NCBI GenBank assembly: GCA_964030475.1
Contig: CAXIPT010000001.1
Span: 24,323,595 to 24,387,594 of the forward strand
Origin: Tethya wilhelma
Lineage: Eukaryota > Porifera > Demospongiae > Tethyida > Tethyidae
DNA length: 64,000 nt
Reading direction: 5' to 3'
Positions 12,248 to 24,465 of this stretch are shown piece after piece. Position 1 is the stretch's first letter, and the number at the start of each line of letters is the position of its first letter. The position numbers and the translations under genes were made by a program. The notes beneath the pieces are model-generated. The model ran no database searches, was not told the DNA's origin, and saw only the letters and a program-made list of their open reading frames with translations.

Positions 12248-15118
12248 ATGGCACAACTGACTATCTTAGTTCTAGCTATAACAAATCTAGGATTCTTTGT
12301 TACATCTCAAACCTTACATATCATACCAGACAATACCACTTGTCTAAGTGAGACCACATCTACTGAACATACCACACTAAATGAGGGAATGACCTGCTTG
12401 ACTCTTACTCAGTTTGCCCAGCTTTGGTTACAACCAGCTTCTCCAGACACCGTTAACTCAAATATTACCCTCATTATCGAGCCTGGTCATCATACTCTTG
12501 GCTCACTTCTTCAGATAGAACATGTCAACAATCTGATACTAAGAGTTGCACGTATCAATTCCTCTTCCGCAATCATTACATGCATCAATTCAACAGGTTT
12601 TGTTTTAGAAAACATACCTGAGGTCACTGTCAGTGGTCTTGTGTTCAATGAGTGCTGGAAGAACTCTGTGAGATCAGTAGATCAACTGAGGATAGAGGAA
12701 TGTCGATTTGAAAATGGACATGGATTAGAACTGACAAATGTTTTGAATGCAAATCTTAAGATGAGTTCTTTTGACTATCTTAATGTATTTTCCACCAATA
12801 GCACTAACCTCAAAACAGCACAACAAAACAACACTGTGTCTGAGATATCAATGGAATCAGTTCATGTGTGTTTTTGCACAGACAACCAACCTGATTGTGA
12901 CAGTCCTCCACCATCTTATGCAGTTAAAAAAGGAGAGACATTTAACATATCACTAGTAGTTGTAGATAGAGAAAGAAATCCGATTCCATATTTCGTGAAG
13001 GCAAATGTATCTTCAAACCTTAGTGGAGTTGCTACAGAACAGACCATACAGAGAACTACTTCAAAATGTACAGAGTTAAACTTCACTATAACATCCTCAT
13101 TTGATTCGGAACAGCTAATGCTGTATGCATGGGAAGAAAACCAGCACTGTGACAATGATATCATGGCTTCTCAAACTCATGTAAATGTAACATTTATACC
13201 CTGTGATTGCCCGAATGGATTTATCAGAAGTGAGGACACATCTAATTGTAGTTGTGAATGTGATCCTTGCCTCTCTGACTACATAATAGAGTGTTCCATT
13301 AGTAACTCGTCAGTTCTAAAAAAGAACGATGTCTGGATAAGTTACATCAATGAAACCAAAGAAGACTTTGAGTGTCCATATCTGATTCACCATCATTGTC
13401 CATATGACTACTGCCATCCATCTCCAGTCTGGATTAACCTCAACACACCTAATGGTTCTGACGCGCAGTGTGCTTCCAATCGTAGCGGTAAACTTTGTGG
13501 ATCTTGTAAGGATGGTTTCAGCCTCACTCTAGGTAGTAGTTCACAATGCAGGAAATGCTCTAACAATTGGCTAGCACTAATCATAGTCTTTGCTTTAGCT
13601 GGTATAGCACTCATTGCTTTCATCTTAGTTTGCAATCTGACTATAGCTGTTGGTACAATCAATGGTGTACTTCTTTATATAGAAATCATTAGAATAAACT
13701 ACAACATTTTCTTTTTATCTGAATCACCTAAATTTAGTTTCTTTGTTCTCTCTTTAGAATGGCTCATCCATTACTTTGGTATTTTGACCTGCTTCTATGA
13801 CGGAATGGATGGCTATGCTGTAACATGGATAGATTTGTCTTTTTGTTGTTACAACATAGTTTTGATCATTATTCTGATCATTTGCAGTGAATATTCTACA
13901 AGAATAGCCAGGCTCATAACTGGAACAAATCCAGTGGCAACATTAGCTTTTGTAATATTTTTGACTTATAACTCTCTTGGTACTCCATTCTTTTTTGTAA
14001 TTCTTGAGTATCCTAATGGTTCACAGCAGGCAATGTGGCTGAGAGATCCTAATGTACATTATTTGAAAGGGAAGCACATTCCCTTGTTTCTAGCATGTCT
14101 TCCAGTTGTTTTGGCATTTGTTGTACATCTATTTCTTCTCTTCTTTTATCCGTGGCTTCTACGTTGTTCAAACAGGAAAGCAGTAAAGTGGATCAAACAT
14201 GCCAAATTTTATCCCTTCATGGATTCATATTTTGCTCCTTACTATCCCAAACATCGATACTGGACTGGATTGATAGTTTTAGTTACTTTAATCATCTATA
14301 TAATAATAGCTAATAGCAGTGGAGATCCTGAAACAAACCTCCTCATCACTATATGCATTCTAGCTTCTTTCTTGCTTTTAAAACTCCTACTGCAAGGTAA
14401 AATCTACAAATCATGGCAAGTAGATGTACTGGAGACATCATACATATTCAACCTCGTAATGTTGTCTGTTGGTTCTCTCTATATCAGAGCAACTGGTGTG
14501 GGAAATCAAGAGGCTCTTGCCTACACTTCAACCAGCATTGCTTTTATTACTTTCCTAGGTACCTTGATCTATCACACATATGCCTTTGCTCTTCCAAAGA
14601 AAGTGAGAAACAAACTCGACTCCTACATCCTCAAAATAAAACTACGAGTCACCAAACAGGAACACACTGAACCACAAATTATCCATGTCCCTCGTCATGT
14701 AGTCACATATAGTGTGGTGGACCCCGTGCCAACTCAACAACAACTACTCCAAAACGTGGAGAAGGCATGCAGCAAATACAATCAACATGAGATAGAACCA
14801 GTCATGATAGAAGAGAATGAAACAGCAACCAATAACAAACCATCTTCAGTTACCTCGATGGTTGAACAATCCATAATAGTTAATGAAAATATTTTCTTGA
14901 GTGAAAACACTACTAAACCTGACATTGTCAAGGAGCTTGCCATTGAAAATGGAATGGACCAGAAAAAACAAGAAAAGGATTTTGAAACTGTTAACATTGA
15001 ACTTGAACCGAGACCCTCAACATTCTTTGATATCCGTCTCGATCCTTACATCCGTGACAGTGATGAGTTGGGAACAGAAAGAGAAAGAGAAATCAATGAG
15101 TTTCTTGCAGTAATTTAA
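12248..15118 (+). CDS. R3: long-form multi-pass receptor-like membrane protein (intact)
   Basis: Intronless frame of 956 residues from the ATG at 12248; the GTG four codons upstream is ignored, as in R1. Signal peptide about 1-22; beta-helix-like, N-glycosylation-rich domain to about 190; Cys-rich region with CFCTDNQPDCDSPPPS, CDPCLSDYI and LCGSCKDGF; first membrane segment begins NWLALIIVFALAGIAL, then 7-8 more. The tail contains VVTYSVVDPVPTQQ (about residue 818), which fits the ITIM pattern V/I/L/S-x-Y-x-x-V/L/I, and the conserved end RLDPYIRDSDELGTERE. The tail is longer than in R1. Function unknown; surface receptor inferred from signal peptide, glycosylation sites and topology. Closest paralogue is the R2 pseudogene. 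Confidence 0.87.
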   Translation: MAQLTILVLAITNLGFFVTSQTLHIIPDNTTCLSETTSTEHTTLNEGMTCLTLTQFAQLWLQPASPDTVNSNITLIIEPGHHTLGSLLQIEHVNNLILRVARINSSSAIITCINSTGFVLENIPEVTVSGLVFNECWKNSVRSVDQLRIEECRFENGHGLELTNVLNANLKMSSFDYLNVFSTNSTNLKTAQQNNTVSEISMESVHVCFCTDNQPDCDSPPPSYAVKKGETFNISLVVVDRERNPIPYFVKANVSSNLSGVATEQTIQRTTSKCTELNFTITSSFDSEQLMLYAWEENQHCDNDIMASQTHVNVTFIPCDCPNGFIRSEDTSNCSCECDPCLSDYIIECSISNSSVLKKNDVWISYINETKEDFECPYLIHHHCPYDYCHPSPVWINLNTPNGSDAQCASNRSGKLCGSCKDGFSLTLGSSSQCRKCSNNWLALIIVFALAGIALIAFILVCNLTIAVGTINGVLLYIEIIRINYNIFFLSESPKFSFFVLSLEWLIHYFGILTCFYDGMDGYAVTWIDLSFCCYNIVLIIILIICSEYSTRIARLITGTNPVATLAFVIFLTYNSLGTPFFFVILEYPNGSQQAMWLRDPNVHYLKGKHIPLFLACLPVVLAFVVHLFLLFFYPWLLRCSNRKAVKWIKHAKFYPFMDSYFAPYYPKHRYWTGLIVLVTLIIYIIIANSSGDPETNLLITICILASFLLLKLLLQGKIYKSWQVDVLETSYIFNLVMLSVGSLYIRATGVGNQEALAYTSTSIAFITFLGTLIYHTYAFALPKKVRNKLDSYILKIKLRVTKQEHTEPQIIHVPRHVVTYSVVDPVPTQQQLLQNVEKACSKYNQHEIEPVMIEENETATNNKPSSVTSMVEQSIIVNENIFLSENTTKPDIVKELAIENGMDQKKQEKDFETVNIELEPRPSTFFDIRLDPYIRDSDELGTEREREINEFLAVI

Positions 15119-16508
15119 GGTGAAAGACTAAATCGGTGATCGGTAATCCACATAAAAAAGCACATTAAAATTAAATGCCTTCATGTAGATTTTTCCATTG
15201 ATAACTTTTTTCATATTATTTTTAATAGTTATACTGCATGCTGATTCAAATGGATGTTTCATACACTATATCAGTACCAAAATAGTTAATTTTTGAACAG
15301 AAAAACTTATTTTAAAGCTATTTGAACAGATGCCTCATTAATAATTATTAATACTCAGTTTACTGGATGAATTAACGTTAATATTGTAAGCACTGACACA
15401 GCATAGTTTGCTATTAATAGGTAGCATCATGCAGAAAATTAATATATAACTAAAAAAAATAATTGCACTTCCTGCACACTTCTGATTAATAATTGGGTGG
15501 CTACAACAGACCGTCATCTTGCATTGTGTGTTTGTGCACGATAGAAACAGTAAGCAAGTAGTATAGAAAGAATTTTTTTTGCACTGTTTATGGATTAAAC
15601 TAACTTGAAATGTTACCAAACTGTATAGAACAAGCCTGGTTGACATCCTGGCACATCACATGTGTGATAATTGCTTCTCAATTTTATATATTCCTGTTGG
15701 TGTAAGCTAGTATATACTGAGGAGGTGACGATTGGTTTTGTGGTGGATGAACCTTGACTATGATTAAATACTACTTAAGAGATTTTCATTTGCATGCACG
15801 GTACTGGCAGGCTCAGCTGTATACATGTAATTGTGTGGACTAGCTCTAATTTCGTGCTGAGACCTTGAAAAAAGGGGGTCTGTACATAATACAGGTTTTG
15901 AGTTTTGCTGACTCAGCAGTCAGGATTTTGACGCACCAATCAGAGAGGTTTTATCATGTACCATGAGGACTCCTTCAAAAAGCCTCCATGTGAGAATTTA
16001 GCCAGATATCAGCTGACTAGCAGAGTCAGCAAAATCCCAAAAACCCTTCGAAGTGTACTAGACCCATTTTAAGCATGAAACTGGTCCAGTCTACGGAAAG
16101 CCGGCAAAAATCCATAGATTTTATCGAACATTTTGATTATTGGGCATATGGGGGATAATGATATTCATTAGTCTAGGGTTTGGCACAGAGCTAGAGCCAG
16201 CTGCTTTTTCAATCAGTCAAAGGTCAACTCTAACGCTAGGAGAAGCTATAGCTATGCAAAGAACACTATTCTAAATATTGACATAAAATATTATTTGGTG
16301 ATGATCCGCAAGAAGTTAGTTGCCCTATATAGCTGTGCCTCACATAATCAACAAAACACACTATGTAATGATGTACAACCTCCAGTGCTATGCATATACT
16401 ATCACTAGCTTAGGAATAAATTACTTTTTACATCGCTAAAAGGAGTGTAGAGGGTAACACAATCATACTAATATTTTTTCATTCTCTTATAAAATGAAAA
16501 TTTCATAC
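15119..16508. other. R3 3' flank and spacer, no gene seen
   Basis: No coding region. It holds an imperfect inverted repeat with arms at about 15890-15925 (TTTTGCTGACTCAGCAGTCA) and 16006-16042 (reverse complement, with a few changes), likely a small MITE. Confidence 0.6.
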
Positions 16509-16648
16509 CTGAATGAAGAAGAGTTAATTATTTCTGAGATAGCAGGCCTGGTCACACTCAAGTCAGTAATCTCCTTACTTCCTTCCGACTCACTCACTAT
16601 CAGTTTCACCTCAGGAAGAGAATCAGGAGCAGAGGCTGACTTCAACAC
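16509..16648 (-). pseudogene. TDRD7 fragment F1: single Tudor-region exon
   Basis: Reverse strand reads VLKSASAPDSLPEVKL then VSESEGSKEITDL, the exon also seen at 23798, 37438, 48530 and 51396. In this copy the acceptor AG is lost (CAA instead of CAG before GTGTTG) and the 3' half has diverged (NETLLSQKQLF is no longer readable). It is an isolated exon remnant, the oldest-looking of the TDRD7-derived copies. Confidence 0.75.
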
Positions 16649-17449
16649 TTGAAGTAGAAAACAAAGTACAGCAGATCAATAATACCACATCAACTATTGA
16701 CGATAAAGAATGCATGCTGCGTTCAGTGTTTCCACTATAGGGGCAAAAGCTGCTAAAATTCAACAAAGAAACCAAAAAAAGTTTATATAAATGTCTCATA
16801 GACAAACACAAATTTAAAAAGTTATTAATTTAAAATTTTGAAAGAGAAATTAACTTTACTAATGGCTTAAAATAAATGTCATGAAAACAAGGTATATAAG
16901 CTTCCAAAGATCAGATGTTTACACCCAAAAAATAGTAGGCTGCATAGTTATCTATAAGCATCACGTATCGCTTATATATTTCCTTTTGTCTGTGTGAAGC
17001 AATTTTAGTTAAAGCAACAACAACAAACATGAATCAAATAAATTTTATATAATGCATAATCTATACACCTGATAGTATTCATTGTAATAATATACACTGG
17101 TATGTGAAAAAAGGAAACTATTTTCCTGGTTTCAGTTGATAGTAAGATGAAACTGAATGAGACCTTTGACAATGAATAATTGAATCAGATATTTGTCACA
17201 TTGCGTGCATGTGTAATCATCAAATTTTGAGGAAAAAACTCTTAGAAGCCATGGATTTGTGACATCATTACTTTTTAACTATTATGCCACTGAAATTCTT
17301 ACAGTATATTATATTGAGATCATTCATGTCCAAAGCCTTCCATAGCTGCATGCATGATTCTATAGTCCATTTAAACAACACACATTGTCAATGCACATGG
17401 TCTGTTTGGGTGTGATCACACAATAGGGGCATCCTCACTCAAAAAAGCA
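16649..17449. other. Spacer before R4, no gene seen
   Basis: AT-rich and non-coding; only short chance frames. Confidence 0.6.
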
Positions 17450-17478
17450 TATAAGCCTAGCTCGCTCGGATCTCAGCA
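17450..17478 (+). promoter_or_regulatory. Putative TATA/initiator core promoter of R4
   Basis: CATATAAG at 17448 is followed 25 bp later by TCAGCATT, about 95 bp before the R4 ATG. It differs from the promoter block of the short-form genes. Inferred from spacing only. Confidence 0.4.
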
Positions 17479-17570
17479 TTGCTAGCTAAGTTTATCAATC
17501 AACAAACAAGGAATGATCAAGGATTAACGATTCTTCTAACAGCTACCAAAATTCAATTTCAACAGCAAAA

Positions 17571-20408
17571 ATGGAAATGGTACATCAGATTCTGATCATC
17601 TTTGCACTAGCAACGTTAAAGATCCTTCTTACATCAGTGTCAGCGAATAAAACATACTATATCACACCAGATAACATCACTTGTCTAAGTGGTACCAGTC
17701 CTACTGGCTACACCTCTGGGTCATCAGTGGATCAAAGCTTCACTCTTACTCAGTATGCCCAGCTTTGGTCACAACCAGCTTTTCAAGCTACTATTGACTC
17801 AAACATCACCCTTATCTTTGAGCCTGGTCATCATACTCTTGGCTCACTTTTTCAGATACAACATGTCGACAACTTGGTACTAAGAGTTGGCCCTACAAAC
17901 TCCTCCATTAGTTGTTCTGCAATGGTTACATGTATGAATTCCACAGGCTTTGCTTTCCAGGACATATCTGAGGTCACTGTCAGTGGTCTTGTGTTCAGTG
18001 AGTGCCGGGGGAATTCTGTGAGATCAGTAGATTAACTGAGGATAAAGGAATGTCAATTTGAAAATGGACATGGATTGGAATTGCAAAATGTTATAAGTGC
18101 AACTCTGCACATGTCTTTCACTTCATCTAGTAATGAAAGAAGCATTATAGATTCCTCTAAACCAATTCAAGTGTGTAGTTGCAAAGACAACCAACCTGAA
18201 TGTGACAGTCCTCCACCATCTTATGCAGTTAAAAAAGGAGAGACGTTTAACATATCACTAGTTGTAGTAGATCAAGACAGAAATCCTATTCCATCTTCAA
18301 TAAGGGCATATCTATCTTCAGGCATTGGTGGACTAACTGAAGTAGAGAGTATTCAGAGGACAACTTCAAACTGTACAGTGTTGAACTTCACCATAATATC
18401 TCCACAAGAATCAGAACAGCTAGTGTTGTATATAGAAGATCTGTGGAGCAATATCATAGTTACTCAAACACGAATAAATGTCACATTTCTTCCTTGTGAT
18501 TGTCCAATTGGGTTTGTCAGATCTGAAGACACATTAAACTGTAGTTGTAAATGTGATCCTTGCCTCTCTGACTACATATTGGGCTGTTCTATAAGTAACT
18601 CATCAGTCCTAAGAAAGAATGGGGTCTGGATAAGTTACATCAATGAAACAGATGAAAACTTTGAGTGTCCATATCTAGTTCACTCTCATTGTCCACTTGA
18701 CTACTGTCATTCATATCCAGTCTGGATTAACCTTAACACACCTAATGGTTCTGATGCACAATGTGCTTTCAATCGTAGTGGCAAGCTTTGTGGATCTTGT
18801 AAGGATGGTTTCAGTATCATTTTTCCTACATCACAATGCAAAAAATGCTCCAATAAATGGCTAGTATTAATCATTGTCTACCCTATAGCTGGCATAGTAG
18901 TTATTGCTTTATTTCTTGTGTGCAATCTGACTGTTGCTGTTGGAACAATCAATGGTCTATTGTTTTATATATACATGATTGGAACAAGTCGAGAATTATC
19001 TTCCTCTGCCAGTAAATCAAACACTGAATTCCTTACCTTCAGTACAGCATGGCTCACTTATTACTCTAGTATTAGGACTTGCTTATTTGATGGAATGAAC
19101 AGCTATGTTGCAGCATGGGTAAATCTTGCTGTAGCACTTTACACAATAGTTTTAACTACCATTGTGATTATTAGCAGTGAATATTCCACAAAAATAGCCA
19201 GACTATTAATTGGAAAAAATCCAGTGGCAACATTAGCTACTGTAATTATTTTTTCCTACAATTCTTTTATTAGTCCATTCCTCTTTGCTATCCTTGAGTA
19301 TCCAGATGGTTCACAGCAGAAAGTGTGGCTGTATGATGCTAACGTACATTACTTGAAAGGGAAACACATTCTCTTGTTTCTCGTAGGACTTCTACCTCTA
19401 CTGATGTTTGTTATACATATATTTCTCCTCTTCACTTATCAGTGGCTTCTACATTGTCCAAACATGAGAGCTTTAAATTGGATTAAACATGCAAAATTTT
19501 ATCCATTCATGGATGCTTATTTTGCTCCTTACAATCTCAAACATCGCTACTGGACTGGATAATTGACTTTCGTTATTGTAGCTATCTATTTGATACTAAG
19601 CTTTACTAGTAGTGGAGGTCCGGAAACAAACTTCTTTATCATTATCTGCATAATAGCTTCTCTCTTACTATTGAAACTCCTACTCCAAGGTAAAATCTAC
19701 AAATGCTGGCAAATAGATGTACTGGAAACATCATTTATATTCAACCTTTTAATCTTCACTGCTGGTTCTCTCTACATCAGAGCAGTTGGTGTGGGAAATC
19801 AAGAGGCTCTTGCCTACACTTCAAACAGCATTGCTTTCATCACTTTCCTAGGCATCTTGATCTATCACACATATGCCTTTGCACTTCCAAAGAAATTGCG
19901 TAACAAACTCGAATCCTTCATCCTCAAAATCAAGCTACAGTTCTCTAAAAAAGAACCCAAAATTATTCATGTTCTTCAGCCTATAGTCACATACAGTGTG
20001 GTAGACCCTGTGCCAACCCAACAACAACTATTAGAAAACTTGAAGAAGGAAATAACAGCTCAAAATGAGAGAGAAGCAGCCAGGAAACAAAAGAATGAGA
20101 CAGCGAGTAACGATGAACCATCTTCAGTTTCCATAGTAGATGAACAAATCACAGATAATCAAAGCATTTCCTCAAGCAAACATGCAGATTGCTAAAACTG
20201 ACATGGAGCCTAATGTTCAAAATGGAAATGGAATGGACAAGGATGAACATGGCCAAGAAAACATTTTGAAAGCTGTTAACCTTGAGCCTGGGCCAAGATC
20301 TGCGATTTTCACTGAAATCCGTCTTGAGCCTTATATTCGAGACAGTGATGAGGTGGGAATGGAGAGAGAAAATGAAATAAATGACTTTCTTAAAGTAACT
20401 TGTAAATA
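17571..20408 (+). pseudogene. R4: long-form receptor pseudogene
   Basis: Begins at the ATG at 17571 with a good signal peptide and a beta-helix-like region. It has two in-frame stops without frame loss: TAA at 18033 (CAA in R3) and TAA at 19560 just after YWTG. A 4-bp insertion at 20183-20186 (AACAGATT became AACATGCAGATT) then shifts the tail, which continues in another frame to about 20408 with the conserved SDEVGMERENEINDF end. Everything between the lesions is well conserved, including the Cys-rich region, membrane segments and VTYSVV tail motif, so inactivation looks recent. Stop readthrough or assembly error cannot be excluded, but three independent lesions argue for a pseudogene. Confidence 0.9.
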
Positions 20409-20900
20409 AGTGTGAGTTAACTTGATTAGAAAAGTAGAACAGTGTTTTTGTACATCTACACTATAGATTCAGAAGGAAACTTAATTGTAGACTATTATGA
20501 ATGTGTACTGTACATGCATGTAGTATCTCTATTTTATATACATAGAAACTTACTAAGTAGATGCCATATTATACATAGTTTTGTGAAATGATATATATAT
20601 AATTTCACATTAGCTTCAATGTGGGTTAAACTGCCTATGAAACACAATGGTATATATTGCTAAACTTCTGCATATATATACGCAGATTATAACCACTGAT
20701 TTTCTCTCTCATTTCTATCTATATCTATAGTAGGCTGACATTGTATAATTTGTCCTTGAAAGGTAACATCAATTATATACACACATTGTCAATATTTAAT
20801 TTATTACTATAGCTCAGAGGTAGCAACAACAGTCACATATAGAGTAACCCCTTCCAAGCATATATGGCACAGCAAAAACGTACACTACTATTATTGGCTA
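20409..20900. other. R4 3' flank (paralogous to R6/R7 3' flanks)
   Basis: Non-coding. It matches the R7 flank (47700-48210) through a CACTACTATTATTGGCT block. The match ends at about 20900, where an inserted segment begins. Confidence 0.7.
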
Positions 20901-21323
20901 GACCTGCCTATGCCAACCTAAATTTTTGTCATGCTTGGAATTTAAAGTAAATTGACATGAAATGCGTGTAAAAGTTATCTATTGTTTGTGAGTGATACAG
21001 TCAGGATGGGTGGGAACTACATGCGCCTGTGCCGATATTCAGCCTCCATAGTGTCGGTATAGATTGATTTTCCTGAGTGCTTTAGCGGTTAGTTGGTTGA
21101 GCATGAGAGGGAGCTGCGTGTATTTGTTTCTATTCTTGCTTCTTTAACAGTTTGTCATCAATTACAATAAACATTTTTTTATCAATAAATTTATATCATT
21201 TTCACAAACAAAATTAAAATGAATATAAGAGTTTGAGTTTGTTGAGTCTGTTTTGTTCTAGTTTTTCTCTGAGTGGTTTTACTTTGTTCAGTGCATTCCT
21301 GTGTATTTTGTTCCATTCTGTGA

Positions 21324-22172
21324 TCAGTTTTGACTATTTGTGCTGATTGGTAGCATTTCTTTTATTTCATCCTGGATTTGGTTGATTATTTGTTTTTGTT
21401 GCTTGATTACATTTCTATAGTGCCTTACTAGAAGTGCTATGAGTTTCATTGTGGTTACTTCTTGGATTTTGTGCCAATCAATTTCAACGTCTGTATTTGA
21501 ATGGTAAATATATGGTTGGCACCATATGGATAGGCCTTTTGGTGGCTTTCTGGTTATTAGGCAGTTTTCCATGAATTTCTTGTGGTGGTTAGCTTTAGTT
21601 AAGATTAATAAAGTTGTGTACATTTGCTTACTTATTTCCTCCAGTTGTCTAGTGAGTTCTTGGTGTGCTGCCCTGTGATCAGTGGACTCGTAACGTTCCA
21701 TGCTTTCTTCTCTCTGACCATGGTGTTTCTCTGATACATCCGATGTCTCTTGTTCTCTGTTTTCGCCTTCATCATGAGTGTAATCTTTTTGTTTAATATC
21801 TCTGTTTTGTGTCATTTGATGTATAGTGAAATTATCTGGTTGCATATCTTCTACACTTGGTGAAGCATCTGCCCAGTTTGGCATTTCTCCTAGTACCATG
21901 GATGATTCAATGGGCTTGATAATGTTCTGCTGTTCTTTCTCATTTTGGCTGTCATTTGTAGTTGTTGGTAAAGGGTCGCCAGGAGTGGGCGGTGGTGCAG
22001 TTGTACCAGGCTGATGCTCCGGTGGATTTTGAGGTCTGTTTAGCATCTTTTGGCTGACCATCTCTTCAGTCTGGCTATTAGCTGGTATCATAATGGTTAA
22101 ACTTTCCAGTTTAGAGCAATTTTGGACGGCTTCCTGTCCACCATTGGTAGCCGTTTTGCTCGACATAATCAT
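21324..22172 (-). pseudogene. Penelope-like element ORF fragment (5' part)
   Basis: A 282-residue reverse-strand frame: a polar N-terminus (PPEHQPGTTAPPPTPGDP), an acidic coiled-coil stretch (ELTRQLEEISKQMYTTL), a central ENCLITRKPPKGLSIW segment, and a basic coiled coil (RNVIKQQKQIINQIQDEIKE). The x-PKGL-x segment followed by coiled coil recalls the region upstream of reverse transcriptase in Penelope-like elements; this is from memory and moderate. After the stop, another frame continues the coiled coil (ITEWNKIHRNALNKVKPL) to about 21214, so a frameshift or decay is likely. No reverse transcriptase or GIY-YIG domain is seen. The hammerhead ribozyme directly upstream supports the assignment. 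Confidence 0.5.
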
Positions 22173-22234
22173 TTATTGTTGGGCCTTCAGGCCTCCTGTT
22201 CTCCTTGGGTTGGGTGTTCTTCAGTCTTCTGGTT

Positions 22235-22291
22235 CAGTCTTCCCGAACGCGTTTCGACCAGTAAGTCTTCATCAGCAGGAAGTAGTGACTG
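22235..22291 (-). ncRNA. Hammerhead ribozyme (type I, Penelope-like)
   Basis: Reverse-strand order: stem I 5' strand CUUCCUG (22282-22276); core CUGAUGA (22275-22269); one extra A; stem II GAC with loop UUACUG and GUC; core GAAA (22255-22252); a two-pair helix III (A-C, loop GC, G-U); H17 = U; stem I 3' strand CGGGAAG (22245-22239). Stem I pairs over 7 bp with one G-U, and continues after a 5-nt bulge (CACUA) as CAGU/ACUG. The extra A after A9 is known from some natural hammerheads. The minimal helix III is typical of those in Penelope-like elements. Activity is not shown. Confidence 0.75.
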
Positions 22292-23797
22292 TGAAGATCG
22301 TGTGATTTTCCTTCTTTTCTATTTAGTAGAGCGTGTTTAGTGCGCATGCGCGCACTCCTATGGTTACATTAGCGTACGCTTTTAGCGTCTCGAGCTAGTG
22401 TTGCTATTGAAAGAGAATGGTTTAGTCTGTTTAGAGAGAATAAAATTAATTATTACTATTCTCATTATAGTTTGTTATTGGCTGATTTTGTTATGTGTAT
22501 GGCTGAGTACATCCTGATTCCACGGTTTTGCATACTATAATTGTTATTAATATTATTCTTATTCAGGTTGCTGAGTTTTGAATAACTAGTTTGGCTTATG
22601 TTGGAGGAATGGTGAAAGGTGTGGTTGGAAGGAGTGATAGTATAAGACAATACGTTTGGTATGTATGGATTCTGGTGTCTCAGTGGTACATGGTATCAGG
22701 TATTCATGTTTCTGGCTGGGTTTCCTATCACTCTTGAATGTTTTAGTAGTTCCTGGTTTTCATAATGTCATTCTCTAATGATTTTTTGGTTATATATAGC
22801 ATCTTTGTGCATGGATTCCAGCTTGACTGTGGAATCAAATTGGTGAATGGCTTGGCTGTAATAATTTTATAGTGAGAGAGAAATGTTAGATAATTTTGGT
22901 ATGTGTGGTCATTCTAGTAGACAGTTTAACTTTTGGAATTTAGTTTGGTTATCAGATTAAATTGGACTGGTTGAAGTTCATAATGAGTCACAGTATTTCT
23001 TTCTTAGTTTCATTGGTTTGAATGCATACTCCAGCATTGGTCTCTTATAAGTGATTGTATGGTTCATATGCCAGTGGTGTTTGCTTATAAGGATTAGAAG
23101 TTGATATGTTTACTATTGTGTGGATTGTTAGAAAATGATGTTTTGGTTAGGTATAGTTGTTTGTGAGTTGGTATCTCGTTTAGAACTTTCTTATCTTGTG
23201 TGGCCTTGGTTTAATAAATATTTGGTTAGGTTTGTTGGTTGTGGCAATCCCTGTATATGCGTGTCCAGAGCACTCAAAGGTTCATTACAAGTTTATAACT
23301 TTATAATGTGTGCATTTTTGAGGGTTATATAGCCAGTTTAAATTTTAACACCAGTCCATTGACTGCCAAAAGTTTCGATTACAATTATACAGTAATCATT
23401 AACAAGGCTGTATGGTCTACAATGCAGTAGACACAATCCATGTTTAAAAAACACGGATTCTCCACCAGGGGGGGAAGGGCCATTGCACATCACGTGTTCA
23501 GTGACATCAATCGGTAAAGGTCATCAAATTCAAATGCATAACCGAAACGGCTAAAACTGGCCCTATTTTTGTCCGGTATTATGACTCACAATTGGCTCGC
23601 TACTTCCACAATTTTTGGCCCTGCAGGATTACACTGCCTCACACTAAGGCGCTGGGCAATATGAAGTAGCGACCAATGAAATGCAATGAAATCGATTTAC
23701 GTGCTACCTCTAGTTTAGGCATAGGAGTATATATTATTAAAGTGTGTAGCACAGTCTTGTAATATTCTTTCGTACCCCTATAATATGGAATTTTTAC

Positions 23798-24372
23798 CTT
23801 TCACAAAGAAGAGCCGTTTCTGAGGGAGCATTGTGCAGGGTCTCATTCAAGTCAGTGATCTCCTCACTTTCTTCTGACTCACTCACTAGCAGTTTTACCT
23901 CAGGAAGAGAATCAGGAGGCGAGGCTGACTTCAACACCTGAGGCAGAGAACAGGGGTAGATACAATCAACATGAATAATGATATCAAGTCAGTTAAGAGT
24001 ATATGCTGTGTTCAGTGTTCTCTCAGGACTATAAATTATTATAGTAAAAAGGAACAGAAGTTGCTAGATTCAACAAGGAAGCAGCAAATAAAAGGCTGGA
24101 TTGGAGTCCGTTGAAAGGAGGAAGGAACACTTTATGCTTTATGCAAGCAATTAAAGTTGGGTTCAGAGAGATTTTACTTTTGGATTTGAAGTTGGGGCAA
24201 TTCTTATTGTAAATGGATGTGCTTCTATTAGAAATACACAAAATTAACTTTTGAGTTCAAAAACTGGCAAGCTCGTACAGGAAGAGGAAGTTCAAGCTGA
24301 CTAACCATGAGGTGCATGTCATCATAGTCGGAGGAAGTCCACCACAGAAACACAATAGCTTTCTCCTCAGGG
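23798..24372 (-). pseudogene. TDRD7 fragment F2: two Tudor-region exons
   Basis: Exon 23798-23937 reads VLKSASPPDSLPEVKLLVSE then SEESEEITDLNETL before an indel breaks the frame. The intron between is paralogous to that at 37.6-37.9 kb. A second, decayed exon at about 24303-24372 matches the DYLDYDDMHLMV exon but has an extra base and changed residues. It stands between the R4 and R5 receptors, antiparallel to both. Confidence 0.75.
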
Positions 24373-24465
24373 TCCGGGCAATAAGGAGAGTCTATAATCT
24401 CAAATTGGAATGAATTTTTGGTGTAGTTTGGATAAGAGTATTTTCATAATTTAAATGACTCTGCT

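Larger units (their letters stand above)
20901..23797. mobile_element. Inserted segment with Penelope-like remnant
   Basis: At the matching place after R7, only about 300 bp separate the 3' flank from the TDRD7 exon; here there are about 2.9 kb. The insert contains a minus-strand ORF (21324-22172) and a hammerhead motif (22235-22291). The remainder (22330-23797) is AT/GT-rich with no clear gene. The exact ends were not resolved. Confidence 0.6.

Noticed and set aside
15890..16042. Inverted repeat as a possible hairpin precursor
   Set aside because: Arms are imperfect and the spacing is about 80 bp; more likely a decayed MITE, with no sign of a processed small RNA.
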